From Paramacrobiotus richtersi (lineage: Eukaryota > Tardigrada > Eutardigrada > Parachela > Macrobiotidae), in assembly GCA_034698045.1 (NCBI GenBank), contig JAQGAU010000308.1:1-31427 (forward strand): 31,427 nucleotides of DNA. The letters are read 5' to 3'. The translations under genes and the position numbers were made by a program. The notes under the pieces were generated by a model that was given only the letters and a program-made list of their open reading frames with translations, ran no database searches and had not been told where the DNA came from. Numbering within the stretch: the first letter of the stretch is position 1; every line of letters starts with the position of its first letter. Below are positions 20,421 through 30,412 of this stretch, in pieces.

Positions 20421-21263
20421 TCTAAGAGCTGTAATGACTGAGTCACAGCACTGACAGTGACGAAAGCCTAGGGACACTTTGCGTACAAAAGACCAGTATA
20501 CACCCTTAGACAGCTGGAGTGTGCGGGATATATCAGCGGCTAGGACTTGGAATTCTGCGTCTCCAGGCACCAAGACCATTTAATTATCAGCGATGTCAAA
20601 GAGAAAGGTTCAACCGTTGTTGGCTTGCGGCAGGAAAAGCTCAATCAAACATACATTATGATGTGCAGTGATGTTCTCATTACGTTACATACGATGCCTG
20701 CCACACCCGATACTTCCTGGTGGTGCAGGGTTTACCGGTTTGTGATTTCGTATGTTGCCGACTTTTGCCGCACTTCCTGTAGAATCGTCCTGTTAATGCA
20801 GTAAAATTATGCACGCAGAAACAAGCCTGTACATCTGCTTCATAAATGTCATTAAAAAAGCGAACCAAGAATGCCGCTAAAGTGCGCAAATATGGCCAGT
20901 TGTACGTGGCCAAGTGTACCTGTGCAACTCCGCAACTGTACATGTGCTATACATCACTCATAATACATGTATACAAACCATGAACCTGACCATATAATCA
21001 AAGCGTAAATGTGCGACAAATTTAAACCGGTTCATAACTTGCATGATTTGCATCCTTCAGCGTGAATGTCATTGTGTAAACAACGGCGCTCATTCATGAA
21101 TAAAATGACAAAAGTCACGGAACATAGCGAATTCGTAACAAGAAAAAGGATATAAACGGTAACCTGGGTCTGCTATAATGTCACAGAACAGTTTCTCAGT
21201 CAAATCATACATCGGAACTTTGACTTCTGTAGCCTTCGGACTAATCAGCTCGGTTTACCTAAA
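20421..21263 (+). promoter_or_regulatory. 5' flank and promoter of MS4A-F1
   Basis: TATAAA at 21151-21156 (in GGATATAAACG), 108 bp upstream of the ATG. The flank from about 20550 is shared with F2 (about 25970-26855) and in part with F3 (about 28400-29025). Common landmarks are GCCACACCCGATACTTC (20701 in F1, about 26286 in F2), GCACTTCCTG.AGAAT, and TATAAACG.TAACCTG before the start. This indicates duplication of gene plus promoter. Confidence 0.6.
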
Positions 21264-22072
21264 ATGACACAATCGCAGCCGCTTGTTATTTCTAGCTCCC
21301 CAGCAGTGGTGGCAAGACTACATAGTCCGGTGCCCCTTGTTCTCTTCGGTATCATACAGGTCTCTTGTGGAATTGGGATGATCATCACCGACATAGTGTG
21401 TAAGCATGACCCGACCTTTTTATTTGCTACATCTGCGTGCGACATTTCAAACTAAGCTAACGGGTATTCTTTCACACAGATTTCTGTCTCCTTGGGACTA
21501 CTACTGCGTTTTTCTACAACATATATGCTTCCGGATTATACTTAGGAGCTTTCTTTGTTCTTACCGGATCGTTCGGTATCAGCGCTGGTAGGCCTCTTTC
21601 CACCGGAGTCTCACCTCGTTCGCGAAAGTGTGTGTTGATCACCTCCATGGTCCTCAGCATTTTGTCTATATTCCTGTCAGCCGCCGTGATAGCGCTGATA
21701 CTGTTGGCATACCGGGGAATAGGAGCTTTAGCTTTTTTGCCAGTAAATTTCTATTTTCATGCCATTGTGATCGTGGCCCATCTGGCTCAGTCCGTTTCGG
21801 CAGGAGTTAACCTGTGCAATATGCCAAATCAGATGCCCGTTTCGAATAGTCCTAACGCGCAAGGCTTTTACTCCATTCCTGGCTTCTCGGCCGAAGTACC
21901 GATGACTGTTTTTAACCAACAGTCACCGCATGGTAAAGTGGCATCGCTTTACCCGACTTTGGCACCGCAACCGGCATTCGGTACAGTTCCACAAATCGGC
22001 CAGGCAGTGACCACCCGTGCACCGGTTTCCGAACGGAATAACACCTTCAATGATATAGCGCTGAAGAGCTGA
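21264..22072 (+). CDS. MS4A/CD20-like four-span membrane protein F1, intact, 2 exons
   Basis: Exon 1 is 21264-21399 (136 nt, phase 1, GTGT|GTAAGC) and exon 2 is 21480-22072 (after TTCACACAG|AT), with an 80-bp intron, giving 242 aa. TM1 contains FGIIQVSCGIGMIITD; TM2 has FVLTGSFGISAGRPLS; TM3 is VLITSMVLSILSIFLS; TM4 is NFYFHAIVIVAHLAQS. It differs from E1/E2/G by a short TM3-TM4 loop without cysteines. The tail is Pro/Gln/Phe-rich and ends ERNNTFNDIALKS. The splice position and phase equal those of the E type, showing common descent. The 3' flank is interrupted near 22195 by a p62 fragment, so the poly(A) signal present after F2 and F3 is missing here and the transcript may run on. Confidence 0.87.
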
Positions 22073-22094
22073 GTGCACACAGAACAACTGCAGC

Positions 22095-22663
22095 ATGCAG
22101 CTGCCTAAATCTATCTACAATGTCCTGCATGTCATTAAATTTTGGCACATGGCTTATTGCCACGGCTTTTCTTTGTTTGTATGGATATTTGTAAACATTC
22201 TGGGAACGGAAAAGAAAGAGCGAATGGAAGTTCTGAAGGTAAAGGAACAGGATGCAGCCTCACAAGATCATGAGAAAGGGGAGAATACGAGAAAGGTCGC
22301 TGAAAAATCGCCGTCGCATCCGAACGGCCAGGTGCCGAGCCCACTTTTGACGGGTAATGTACAGACTACAGTACTAAGGCTGGATTGGATAAGGCTGTCC
22401 TGTACGTCGTACCCATGTACAGAGTGTTAACAGTGAGACATTGAAGGGCCACCGGGCCTGTGTATCGACCTGGAGATTTCACTTTTAGATGTAGTTGTCG
22501 CATTTTTAAAGAGAAGGAAATGCGCGATGGATACACCATCTTGTCTTACGACGTCTATGACGAATACCAGAAACTACGTAACCTGTGCGGTAAATTTAAT
22601 GGAGATACCCTATGGATGCTACAGTTCGTGGAGTTGATGTCGCATCTGAAGAATCTTCGTTGA
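22095..22663 (+). other. Partial p62 duplicate forming an open chimeric two-exon frame
   Basis: From about 22200 the sequence matches the end of p62 exon 3 (GTEKKERMEVLKVKEQ..SQDHEKGEN...NGQVPSPLLTG versus GREKKEQMAVLQAKE...EDHEKGEN...NGQAPSPLLTG), the donor CGG|GTAATG, and exon 4 (KEMRDGYTIL...KFNGDTLWMLQFVELMSHLKNLR, then stop). An ATG at 22095, lying in former F1 3' UTR, is in frame: 22095-22353 joined to 22512-22663 gives an uninterrupted 136-aa frame with the same intron phase as p62. PB1 and ZZ domains are absent. Exon 4 has diverged strongly at the amino-acid level yet keeps length and frame. It may be a young chimeric gene, or a pseudogene that has not yet broken. The acceptor (TTTTTAAAG) is weaker than the p62 one. 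Confidence 0.6.
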
Positions 22664-23117
22664 ACATTGTTTATGTTCTTATAGAGCCAATGTCATGGGG
22701 TAGTTTCTGTCGAGTGACAGGCCTGCGGTATGTGTAATGATGCATTTTATTAGCCATATTTTTGTACGATGTTTTCTACCTACTGTCTACTCCAGTCTCT
22801 GGTATAATAAGCCAGCGGTCCAGTAGTTTGTTTGTATGACTGTTTTGTATACAATAGCAGGTACTCTATGTTGCTGTACGTTCAGTCCTGATATTTATGT
22901 AGTGCTTTAAAAACAGCATTACAATAAGCTGAATGCAGCGGTATCAGTTTTACGACCGCTAGTTTATCATACATGCGTTAGACTCGGTAAAAACCTCGAT
23001 CTGCCCGAGCAGAAGCTGTGCGCTGCAAATGGCACACTGTTTCCCTTTTTTCTTCTGTTTATTGTGTGTTTAGTGATGTTTGTACGGGTATGTGTTTGAG
23101 AAATGCGACAGCTACTT
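22664..23117. other. 3' flank of the p62 partial copy
   Basis: Diverged match to the p62 3' region (GGGTAGTTTC, ATAATAAGCCAG, GTATGACTGTTTTGTAT). A further candidate poly(A) signal AATAAA lies at 23118-23123. Nothing else was recognised. Confidence 0.45.
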
Positions 23118-23127
23118 AATAAAAGAT

Positions 23128-23245
23128 CGGTAAAAACCTGTCCGATTCCGCAGACTACCTGAGCGATGCCAACACCAAGAGCGGCAACGAGTGCTCCAAA
23201 GATTCTTCGGATTCCGAAGACGACCTATTAGAAGCCAGGTTACCA
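23128..23245 (-). pseudogene. Relic MS4A first exon
   Basis: On the minus strand one frame reads RRIFGALVAALGVGIAQVVCG then IGQVFTDLL, the pattern of MS4A TM1 in exon 1 (compare FGVVQVLCGIGLIFSDLI in G). No ATG precedes it before a stop, and no second exon follows before gene-free sequence, so it is a detached or decayed exon. Similarity is limited to about 30 residues; a chance match is possible but unlikely given the AQVVCGIG core. Confidence 0.5.
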
Positions 23246-23630
23246 AAGTATACGAGGTGATGAAAGTTTAACCGTTGCTCCACCGGATCTCAGTAGATAT
23301 CAAGTAGCGTATGAGAGTTTTGGTTTTAGCATCAAGTTACTTCAAATGCAGGGCGTTACCAGAGTGATTTCCAAAAATAGAACTAATGCCCGACGTTATT
23401 TTTAAACGTTTGCTATGCTAACGCATATCATGTCTACCCAGGCCCGTGTTGTCTGTTGCATACCACACGCTCATACACATCATCCTTTATTTCAGCATGA
23501 AAATGTAGGTGTTGTATACAAGTGCACACAGTGCAGTTCAATGGTATGTAAACCGACATTGTTGCTGCAAAACATCTGCCAGCAGTTGATATCCATCTTC
23601 ACTCACGAAACTGAAAAACGCGGCACATAG
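23246..23630. other. 3' flank of MS4A-G
   Basis: No gene was recognised. TTTATT at 23486-23491 (AATAAA on minus) lies 140 nt past the G stop codon and is a good candidate poly(A) signal. Confidence 0.45.
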
Positions 23631-24427
23631 TTATTGTTTCCCATAAAATTGTGTTGCCGCATGGAATGGCGAGATTGGCGACGGTGGGGCATTCGCGCTC
23701 GATCCAAACTGTGGCGCAAGCGAACCTTGGTGGATCGGTGTTGCAATCCACTGCGGCTGTGTGTATTGCGCCGGTACCGGAGTACACCTGCCCGAATACA
23801 CCGGTTGCATAGGAACAACATGTGTGCGTACAGGATGCCGTGGAAGTCTGCACAGATTGATCCCGGCCGTGATTGTTTCTCCGACGCTCACCACAAACGC
23901 AACCGTATGGCAGATAAAATTAGCGATTAAAAACCCATAACCACTACACCATTCATAGTGGTCGTAATTGGGATCATGGCAGCGATGCTGATTAATGCGC
24001 AGTTCAACGGTGGAGAAGAGAAACAGGAGCAACGCAAACATGATAATCAAACCGATTGATGCGATGGAGGAAAGAATGCTCATCACCAAGGAGGTGATGA
24101 GAAGGCTTTTGCGGAAATGGGGTGAAAGGCCAGCTGGTAATGGTCTTCCAGCCGCGATACCAAATGATCCGGTAATGATGTAGAACACTCCGAGAAGCAG
24201 TCCGGAACCCGACATGCTGTACATTAAGGCTTGACCGATAGGAGAAATGCTGAACACTGCAAATAAAAAAGTTGTATTCGCGAGATTTTTCATTGGAATG
24301 TGAACTTCATCTTCGTACAAATGAGATCGCTAAAAATTAATCCGATTCCGCAAAGAACCTGTACAACTCCGAAGATAAGCAATGGCAAGGGTCGATATAA
24401 ACTTCGTGTTCCTTGTAAATCCGGCAT
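23631..24427 (-). CDS. MS4A/CD20-like four-span membrane protein G, intact, 2 exons
   Basis: Exons on the minus strand are 24427-24319 (109 nt, phase 1, ATTT|GTACGA) and 24256-23631 (after ATTTGCAG|TG), with a 62-bp intron, giving 244 aa. The frame also stays open through the intron, so a longer unspliced reading exists, but only splicing supplies TM1. TM1: LPLLIFGVVQVLCGIGLIFSD. TM2: FYIITGSFGIAAGRPLP. TM3: LLITSLVMSILSSIASIGLI. The loop has a Cys pair (HRCHDPNYDHYEWC); TM4: FLIANFICHTVAFVVSVGE. The tail is Pro/Gln-rich. It belongs with E1/E2 by the HRC...EWC loop but sits alone, in opposite orientation, among the F genes. Confidence 0.85.
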
Positions 24428-25689
24428 TTTTGCATTGAAATTGATAGCGTTCTTTTATGAAACAGGCAGCGTAGAACTATCAGTAAATTAGCGTGACGGA
24501 ATGTCTCTTCCAAAACTTTGTGCGACTGAAAGCACTAGTACACTGGCATGACGAAACATCTGTTCCGTAGGTTTGTGCGGCGATAATATTTACGTTCCTG
24601 AGAGAAAAGATGCCAGTTTGAATTGCCGTATGTCAAAACGTCAGTGCAGTTTTGCCGCTCTACTGGTAAAAATAGCAACGCTACAAATTTGCTGTGTTTT
24701 TTGATCGTCGGGTGAAAATGCATTAAGTGCTTGTCCGCCTACGATATAGTGTCACATAAAACGTCTTTTGCGGTAAACCCGTACGGTACACACACAAACA
24801 CACGGTTTCTACAACGGAAGGCGCAGTTTGACTTGGAGGCACCACTGCCTTTACAGTAAGCAAGCGACAGGAAATCCTACCACAAAAGAGCGCATATGGC
24901 TAGCTCACTCGCTGTGTACGAAGAAGTTTACTTACCTTCGGCTTCGAGATCCTGTGTCAAATTTTGTTAGGCGGCTGGGAAAGTGCCATGCATAAATTGG
25001 CTACATATGTATTTTCTCCATCATTTATTTAGGTGTCGTGTTCCAAATGTCGACATTCGCGTATGCGTGACAAAGTGTTTCTGATGGCGGGTCGACAAGG
25101 CGGCATCGGCCTTTTCACTAGAAGTACAGTACTGTTTTAAACAGTAATACTGTCTGTACATATGTATCTGTATCTGTACGTATCTCGTACCGTACATACA
25201 TACATACATACATGAATACGTAAGTACATACATGAATATGATGCAATCATGATGGTAATTTTAAACACGATCGTTAACAACAGTTGAATATTGTTGTCAC
25301 GGAAAAATTCGAAGGAATGAAAAACCGTCCAGAAAGGTGAGAAACGAGGAAAATGATACTTTTCTGTGGAAATTCAAGGGAGTTCATGCAGATTCGAAAA
25401 AAATTTGACATGACAATCTTTTTGATTAAGGCTTTCTTCACAACGAAACCATACTGACGGCACTGCATAGTGGCGTCTTGGTTCATAGAAGTTCTAAGAG
25501 GCTAAGGGGGGTTAACCAGCAACCAGTTTCACCAAACTATATGGACTGCGATGCAGTAATATGTAGGTTCACTTATCTTACTCGGCCTGCAATGCTTATA
25601 ACTAGTTTGATGATATGGACGACCTACCGTCGCTGCCTCAAAAATAAGGGCCAGAGCTGCCGGTGGTACCGAAACTTGCCACCAGGTTA
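24428..25689. other. Gene-free stretch between G and the F2 unit
   Basis: Nothing coding was recognised on either strand. A (TACA)n microsatellite of about five units sits at 25193-25213. A possible TATA for G was not identified. Confidence 0.4.
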
Positions 25690-26855
25690 CTAATTCTAAG
25701 ATCAGATCATCGGCAGCAGACACAATGCCAGATTCGTAATGTTAGTTTATCGTCAAGTGTCGCTTTCACGACTGTCCTTACGTGCACGATGATAGCTAGG
25801 CAGTGGTAAGCTAATAAGAATCTTGTTGCACATACGGCAGCAGCGAAAGAGGCACGCGCTTCTAGGTGAATAGGTAAGATTGCGGGTTTAGTAAGTCTGC
25901 CGTAATACCAAGTCACCGCACTGCCAAAAGTCTACCGGATGCCAACAGTGGCGGGGACTTGGATATCTACGTCCACGCATCCCACACTGACCCACAGGCA
26001 CTAAGACCATTGAACTGTTACAGTACTCATGAATTACTATGATATAATATGAGATCGCTTCCTTTGCATGAGAATGGGAGCATGGGAATAAGAGCTTTGT
26101 TCTCATTGTTCTGTCGAGCTTTCCCATATGCTTGTTAGGAATTGTGTCAGTTCCTATCGGTCGTTTCAGACTAATTCCTGTAGAAGGAAATGCTCAAAAG
26201 TTATGATGTGAAGTGACGTAAATAGGGCACTCAATATACCGGTATATTGAGCCAGCCATATATTGGTACCGATATATTGGTACCAGCCACACCCGATACT
26301 TCTTGATGGAATAAGATTTACATGTGTGTAATTTGGTTTATCGCCGACTTTTGAAGCACTTCCTGCAGAATTTTGCTGTTTGTGCAGTAAAATTGTGCAT
26401 GCGGAAACAAGCCCTTACATGTGATTCATAAATGCTAGCGCTGTTAACAAAGCGAACTAAGAATGCCGCTGAAGTATGAAAATATGGCTAAATGTAGCTG
26501 TACCCTCCGTAACGCTACCTGTGGTCCTGTACACAAACCATAAAACTTTCCACAATCAAGGCGTATGTACGCGAAAAAGTCAAAACTGTTTATGACCTGC
26601 ATCCCTCAGCGCGTATGTCATTGGGTAAACAACGGTGCTCATACATGAATAAGAACTTGACGACAGCAGTCAGAAAATATGGCAAATCTTTATGCAGAGA
26701 AAGGATATAAACGTTAACCTGCATCTGAAAATGCCATAATCGCGCTCAGTTCAAAATCTACTTAGAACAGCTTGCCATCCGACATTTAGCTCCACGTAGT
26801 CCATAATCGGGTGAATTTCTGTAGCATTCGGAATAACCAGCTCGATTTACCTAAC
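25690..26855 (+). promoter_or_regulatory. 5' flank and promoter of MS4A-F2
   Basis: TATAAA at 26706-26711, 145 bp upstream of the ATG. The proximal 570 bp resembles the F1 and F3 promoters. Further upstream, 25730-25860 resembles 28150-28260 (ACGAT.ATAGCTA.GCA.TGGTA, CACATACG.CAGC), so the duplicated unit reaches at least that far. It contains the palindrome at 26230-26251. Confidence 0.55.
26230..26283. repeat. 22-nt perfect palindrome plus tandem ATATTGGTACC
   Basis: Positions 26230-26251 form a perfect palindrome centred on CCGG (core CAATATACCGGTATATTG). It is followed by two copies of ATATTGGTACC (about 26259-26283). The block is absent from the corresponding places in the F1 and F3 flanks, so it is an F2-specific addition just before the conserved GCCACACCCGA start of the promoter unit. 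Confidence 0.75.
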
Positions 26856-27639
26856 ATGGCGCAACCACAGGCTGTTCTTATTTCTAACCCCCCAGTAGCC
26901 ATGTCAAAGCTGTACAGTCCGGTATCTCTTGTATTATTCGGTATTGTACAGATCCTTTGTGGACTTGGAATGATCATCACCGACATAATTTGTAAGAAAG
27001 ACCTTACTTTCTATTTACTATACAGCTGCACGACATTTTAAACGTAACTAATGGATATTTTTTCACACAGATTTCTGTCTCCTTGGGACTACCGCTGCGT
27101 TTTTCTACAACATATTCGCTTCCGGACTATACTTGGGAGCTTTCTGTGTTCTTACTGGATCTTTCGGTATCAGCGCCGGCCGGCCTCTTTCCAGCGGAGT
27201 CTCACCCCATTCCCGCAAATGTGTGTTGATAACCTCATTGGTCCTGAGCATTTTGTCCATGTTCCCGTCTGGCGCCGTAATAGTGCTGGTACTGTTGGCA
27301 CGTACATACGATTACGGGGGATATTCATATGCTACAGGTTTTTTGCCCATAAATTTCTATTTTCATGCCATTGTGCTCGTGGCCCATCTGGCTCAGACCA
27401 TTTCGGCAGGAGTTAACCTCTGCAATATGCCAAGTCATATGCCCGTTTCAAATATGGCCAGCGCGCAAGGTTTTTACTGCATTCCTGGCTACTCGGCCGG
27501 CATACCGATGACCGTGTTCAACCAACAATCGCCGCATGGTGGAGTGGCATCGTTTTCCCCTATTGTGACAGCGCAACCGGCGTTCGGTAGAGTACCACAA
27601 ATGGGCCAGCCAGGGACCTCCCGTGTACCGGTTTCGTAA
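26856..27639 (+). CDS. MS4A/CD20-like four-span membrane protein F2, 2 exons, shortened tail
   Basis: Exon 1 is 26856-26991 (136 nt, ATTT|GTAAGA) and exon 2 is 27071-27639 (after TTTCACACAG|AT), with a 79-bp intron, giving 234 aa. I chose ATG 26856 (MAQPQAVLIS), which aligns with the F1 start, over an in-frame ATG further upstream. TM1 has FGIVQILCGLGMIITD; TM2 FCVLTGSFGISAGRPLS; TM3 VLITSLVLSILSMFPS; the loop is enlarged and Tyr/Gly-rich (RTYDYGGYSYATG); TM4 NFYFHAIVLVAHLAQT. The protein stops at SRVPVS where F1 and F3 continue with ERNNTF, because of a GAA-to-TAA type change. F4 shares the same stop, so the shortening is inherited and probably tolerated. Confidence 0.85.
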
Positions 27640-29025
27640 CGGAATAACACATTTCTTGAGCCTCTGAGTGCAAAGCCTACGGTAGCAGCTGCCTAAATCT
27701 ATCTGCAATTTACCGATTGCCATTATTTGGCATATGGCTTATTGTGACTGTGTTTGTACTCTATGCATATTTGCGAAGAAACAGAAATAAAAAAATTCCA
27801 CGCTAATATGTAGTGTCCTTAAGCGTTCAATATGCTTCCGAAAAGGAATCATCTGTCCACAGTCTTTCGACACAATATAACAGAATCCGTACTTCACTAG
27901 GTTGACATTCAGAGATTCGCAGCAAATGTCGTCGGGTTCGTCAATGACCGGAATGTCGGTCGTCAGTGTCCTGATGTTCGTCATATGCTTGCCAGTTTCT
28001 GTGTGCCTGATCAAAACATAACACCTAACGTCATCACTGAGTACTGAAAAACCAGCTAAAAACAACACAACGATATCCACAAAACAGGATCGATCAGCTC
28101 ATCTGAACCACACACAACGTCCGATTCTAATTCGTGCAGCAAATCATTGTTTAACGTTAAGTGTTGTCTTCGCAAAACAAAGAATTACACATTGATTACG
28201 TACACGATAGCTAAGCATTGGTACGCTTACATCAGCGCACATACGACAGCGGTTGTAGCGAAAAAGATAAATATGCGTCTGCAAACGCACCATGTTCATT
28301 TAAGCGACTTCAGAAAGGAAGTTCTACCGTTCTTGCGGTAAAAAAGGCTCAGATTAACAGAAGTTGTGACGTGGAGTGACGGACTTAGCATCTGCAGTCT
28401 GCCACACCCGAGGCTCGTTGGTTGTGTAAGTGTTCTAGACGTACATGTATGTGATTTTGTTTGTCGATGAGGTTTACCTGTTTAGTGTTTATGAATGCAA
28501 GAACACGCCCTCCACATCCGTGATAATCTGATTCATAATTGAGCAATACAAAGCGAAACCAAAATGTCGTTAAACAGTGTCAATATGGCGCAGTGTACCT
28601 GTATAAGCTCTGTATCTGCATATGTACAAAGCGGAAAACGGCTGGGCTTTAGGGCCTTTAGTCCATAAAATTAAAGCGTCAATACGCAATACATTTGAAA
28701 GCTGTTTATAACCTATGACCTGCATCCCTTTAGTGGGTATGTCATTGGGCAAATAACGGTGCTCCATGCTCGATCGTATATGAATAAGAATCTGATCACA
28801 AATCTCACGAAACGTATGGTAGCAAGTTCGTAAGAAAAAAAGGCATATAAGCGTTAACCGGTGGCCTGCTACGTACTGTCATAATCGTTCTCGGTTCGAA
28901 ATATGCGTAGAACAGCTTGTCAGCCAACTCTTGGCTCCACGTCCATAATTCTGTGTGAGTTCCTATAGCCTGCGGAATAAACAGCTCGGCTTCAGCCTTT
29001 ACTTATTTCTACCTCCCCAACAGCC
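27640..29025. other. 3' flank of F2 and 5' flank/promoter of F3
   Basis: AATAAA at 27786-27791 is the likely F2 poly(A) signal. Positions 27810-28130 are repeated at 31120-31427 after F4, and their first part at 29990-30055 after F3. The F3 promoter has a TATA box at 28846-28851 (CATATAAGCG), with the F-type flank from about 28400. The minus-strand open frame at 27739-28080 is not kept in the F4 copy, so it is not called a gene. Confidence 0.5.
27786..27791 (+). terminator. Candidate poly(A) signal of F2
   Basis: AATAAA in ACAGAAATAAAAAAATTCCACGCT, with the same context after F3 and F4, about 150 nt past the stop. Confidence 0.55.
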
Positions 29026-29820
29026 ATGTCAAGCCTACACAGTCCGGTGCCTCTTGTTTCATTTGGCATTACACAGGTCCTTTGTGGAATTGGGATGATT
29101 ATCACCGACATAGTTTGTAAGAAAGACCTTACTTTGTTAATAGTTGTTATTTGCTACAGTTCTACGGCGTCTTAAACTTAACTAATGGATATATTTCTTT
29201 ACACAGATTTCTGTCTGCTTGGGACTTACGCTGGATTTTTGTACAGCTTCTTTGCGTCCGGCCTATACTTAGGTGCTTTCTTTGTTATTACCGGATCATT
29301 CGGCATCAATGCAGGTCGACCTCTTTCTACCGGAGTCCCACCCCAATCGCGAAAGTGTGTATTAATCACCTCTATGGTTCTCAGCATTTTGTCCATGTTC
29401 CCATCAGTCGCCGTCATAGTTTTGGTACTGTTGACATACTGGGGAACAACAGCTTTAGCTCTTGTTTCGCCCATAACTTTCTATTTCCATGTCATTGTGT
29501 CCATGGCCCATTTGGCTCAGTCCATTTCAGCAGCAGTTAACCTTTGCAAAATGCCAAATGAAGTGCCCGTTTCGAAAATGGCTAGCGCGCAAAGCTTTTA
29601 CTGCATTCCCGGCTTCTCAGCAGGAGTACCGATGACTGTTTTCACCCAACAATCGTTGCATGGTGGAGTGGCATCGCTTTACCCTACTTTGACAGCACAA
29701 CCAGCATTCAGATGCTTTAACGTCACAACAGCTGCTTCACAAATGGGTCGGCCATTGACCAATGGTGCACCGGTTTCCGAGCGGAATAACACATTCACTG
29801 ATATACCGCTGAAGAGCTGA
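29026..29820 (+). CDS. MS4A/CD20-like four-span membrane protein F3, 2 exons, N-terminus shortened
   Basis: Exon 1 is 29026-29116 (91 nt, GTTT|GTAAGA) and exon 2 is 29207-29820 (after TTACACAG|AT), with a 90-bp intron, giving 234 aa. The ancestral start used by F1/F2 has been lost in a small deletion just upstream (near 28990). The next in-frame ATG (29026, MSSLHSPVP) still precedes TM1 (VSFGITQVLCGIGMIITD), so a slightly shorter protein is likely. TM2 FVITGSFGINAGRPLS, TM3 VLITSMVLSILSMFPS, TM4 TFYFHVIVSMAHLAQS. The tail carries an insertion (CFNVTTAASQMG) and keeps the full end ERNNTFTDIPLKS as in F1. By tail and loop it is closer to F1 than to F2/F4. The TATA box and poly(A) signals are present. 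Confidence 0.83.
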
Positions 29821-30412
29821 TTGTGAGTGCGCATTAAATAACTTACGTTAGCAGCTGTCTAAACCCGGCTGGAATTTCCTGTATGTTCTTATTTGGAACA
29901 TGGCCTATTGTAACGACTTTTCTTTGCTTGTACTTATGCGTAATAAGTATTTGTGAACAAACAGAAATAAATAAAACCCACGCTGATCGTATTCTTAAGC
30001 GTTCAACATACTCGCGATAATAGCACGATCTGTCCACAATCCGTCGACACCATCTATGGTATCTGTAGAAGGGGTGGTCCAGCTTGTCAGTCCGAGATGC
30101 ACGTTTGGCACAAACTTTGTAGTCGTACCTGAACCACTGACATACTGTAAGCTAATGCCATACGCGCAGTTGCATCTAATAATAGAATATTTCAGTAGTG
30201 TGCTAACAACAACCAGTTTATTCCTCTGACCATTTCGGTCCAGCAGGTGCCATGCATCTGTGCATGGCATGAATTTTACAATCAAATAAAACACTACAAC
30301 AGAGCAGAATAAAAATACTAAGGAGGAAAAAAAGCGTTCGCGACCGAATGACAGCTAAATACACCCAGAACAGGTATCAACAAAGATCTGCAGCAAGACA
30401 ACAATATCTAAC
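29821..30412. other. 3' flank of F3
   Basis: Overlapping AATAAA signals lie at 29966-29975, about 150 nt past the stop. The start of the F2-type 3' repeat (CTTAAGCGTTCAACATACTC) runs to about 30055, then sequence is unique. No promoter or exon 1 for F4 is found here. Confidence 0.5.
29966..29975 (+). terminator. Candidate poly(A) signal of F3
   Basis: AATAAATAAA, two overlapping signals, in the same relative place as after F2. Confidence 0.55.

Noticed and set aside
24257-24320. Start of MS4A-G at 24320 by reading through the intron
   Set aside because: The GT-AG intron 24257-24318 and a phase-1 first exon matching E1/E2/F1 explain TM1, which the unspliced frame lacks.
25193-25213. Tetranucleotide repeat as a CRISPR-like or functional array
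   Set aside because: It is a simple (TACA)n microsatellite; no spaced repeats of CRISPR type occur in this eukaryotic window.
27739-28080. 113-codon minus-strand open frame with protein-like composition
   Set aside because: The duplicate of this DNA after F4 has indels that break the frame, the frame has no ATG start, and it lies in the 3' flank of F2.
29995-30294. 99-codon minus-strand open frame after F3
   Set aside because: The first part is the F-type 3' flank repeat, and no homologous frame exists in the sister flanks.
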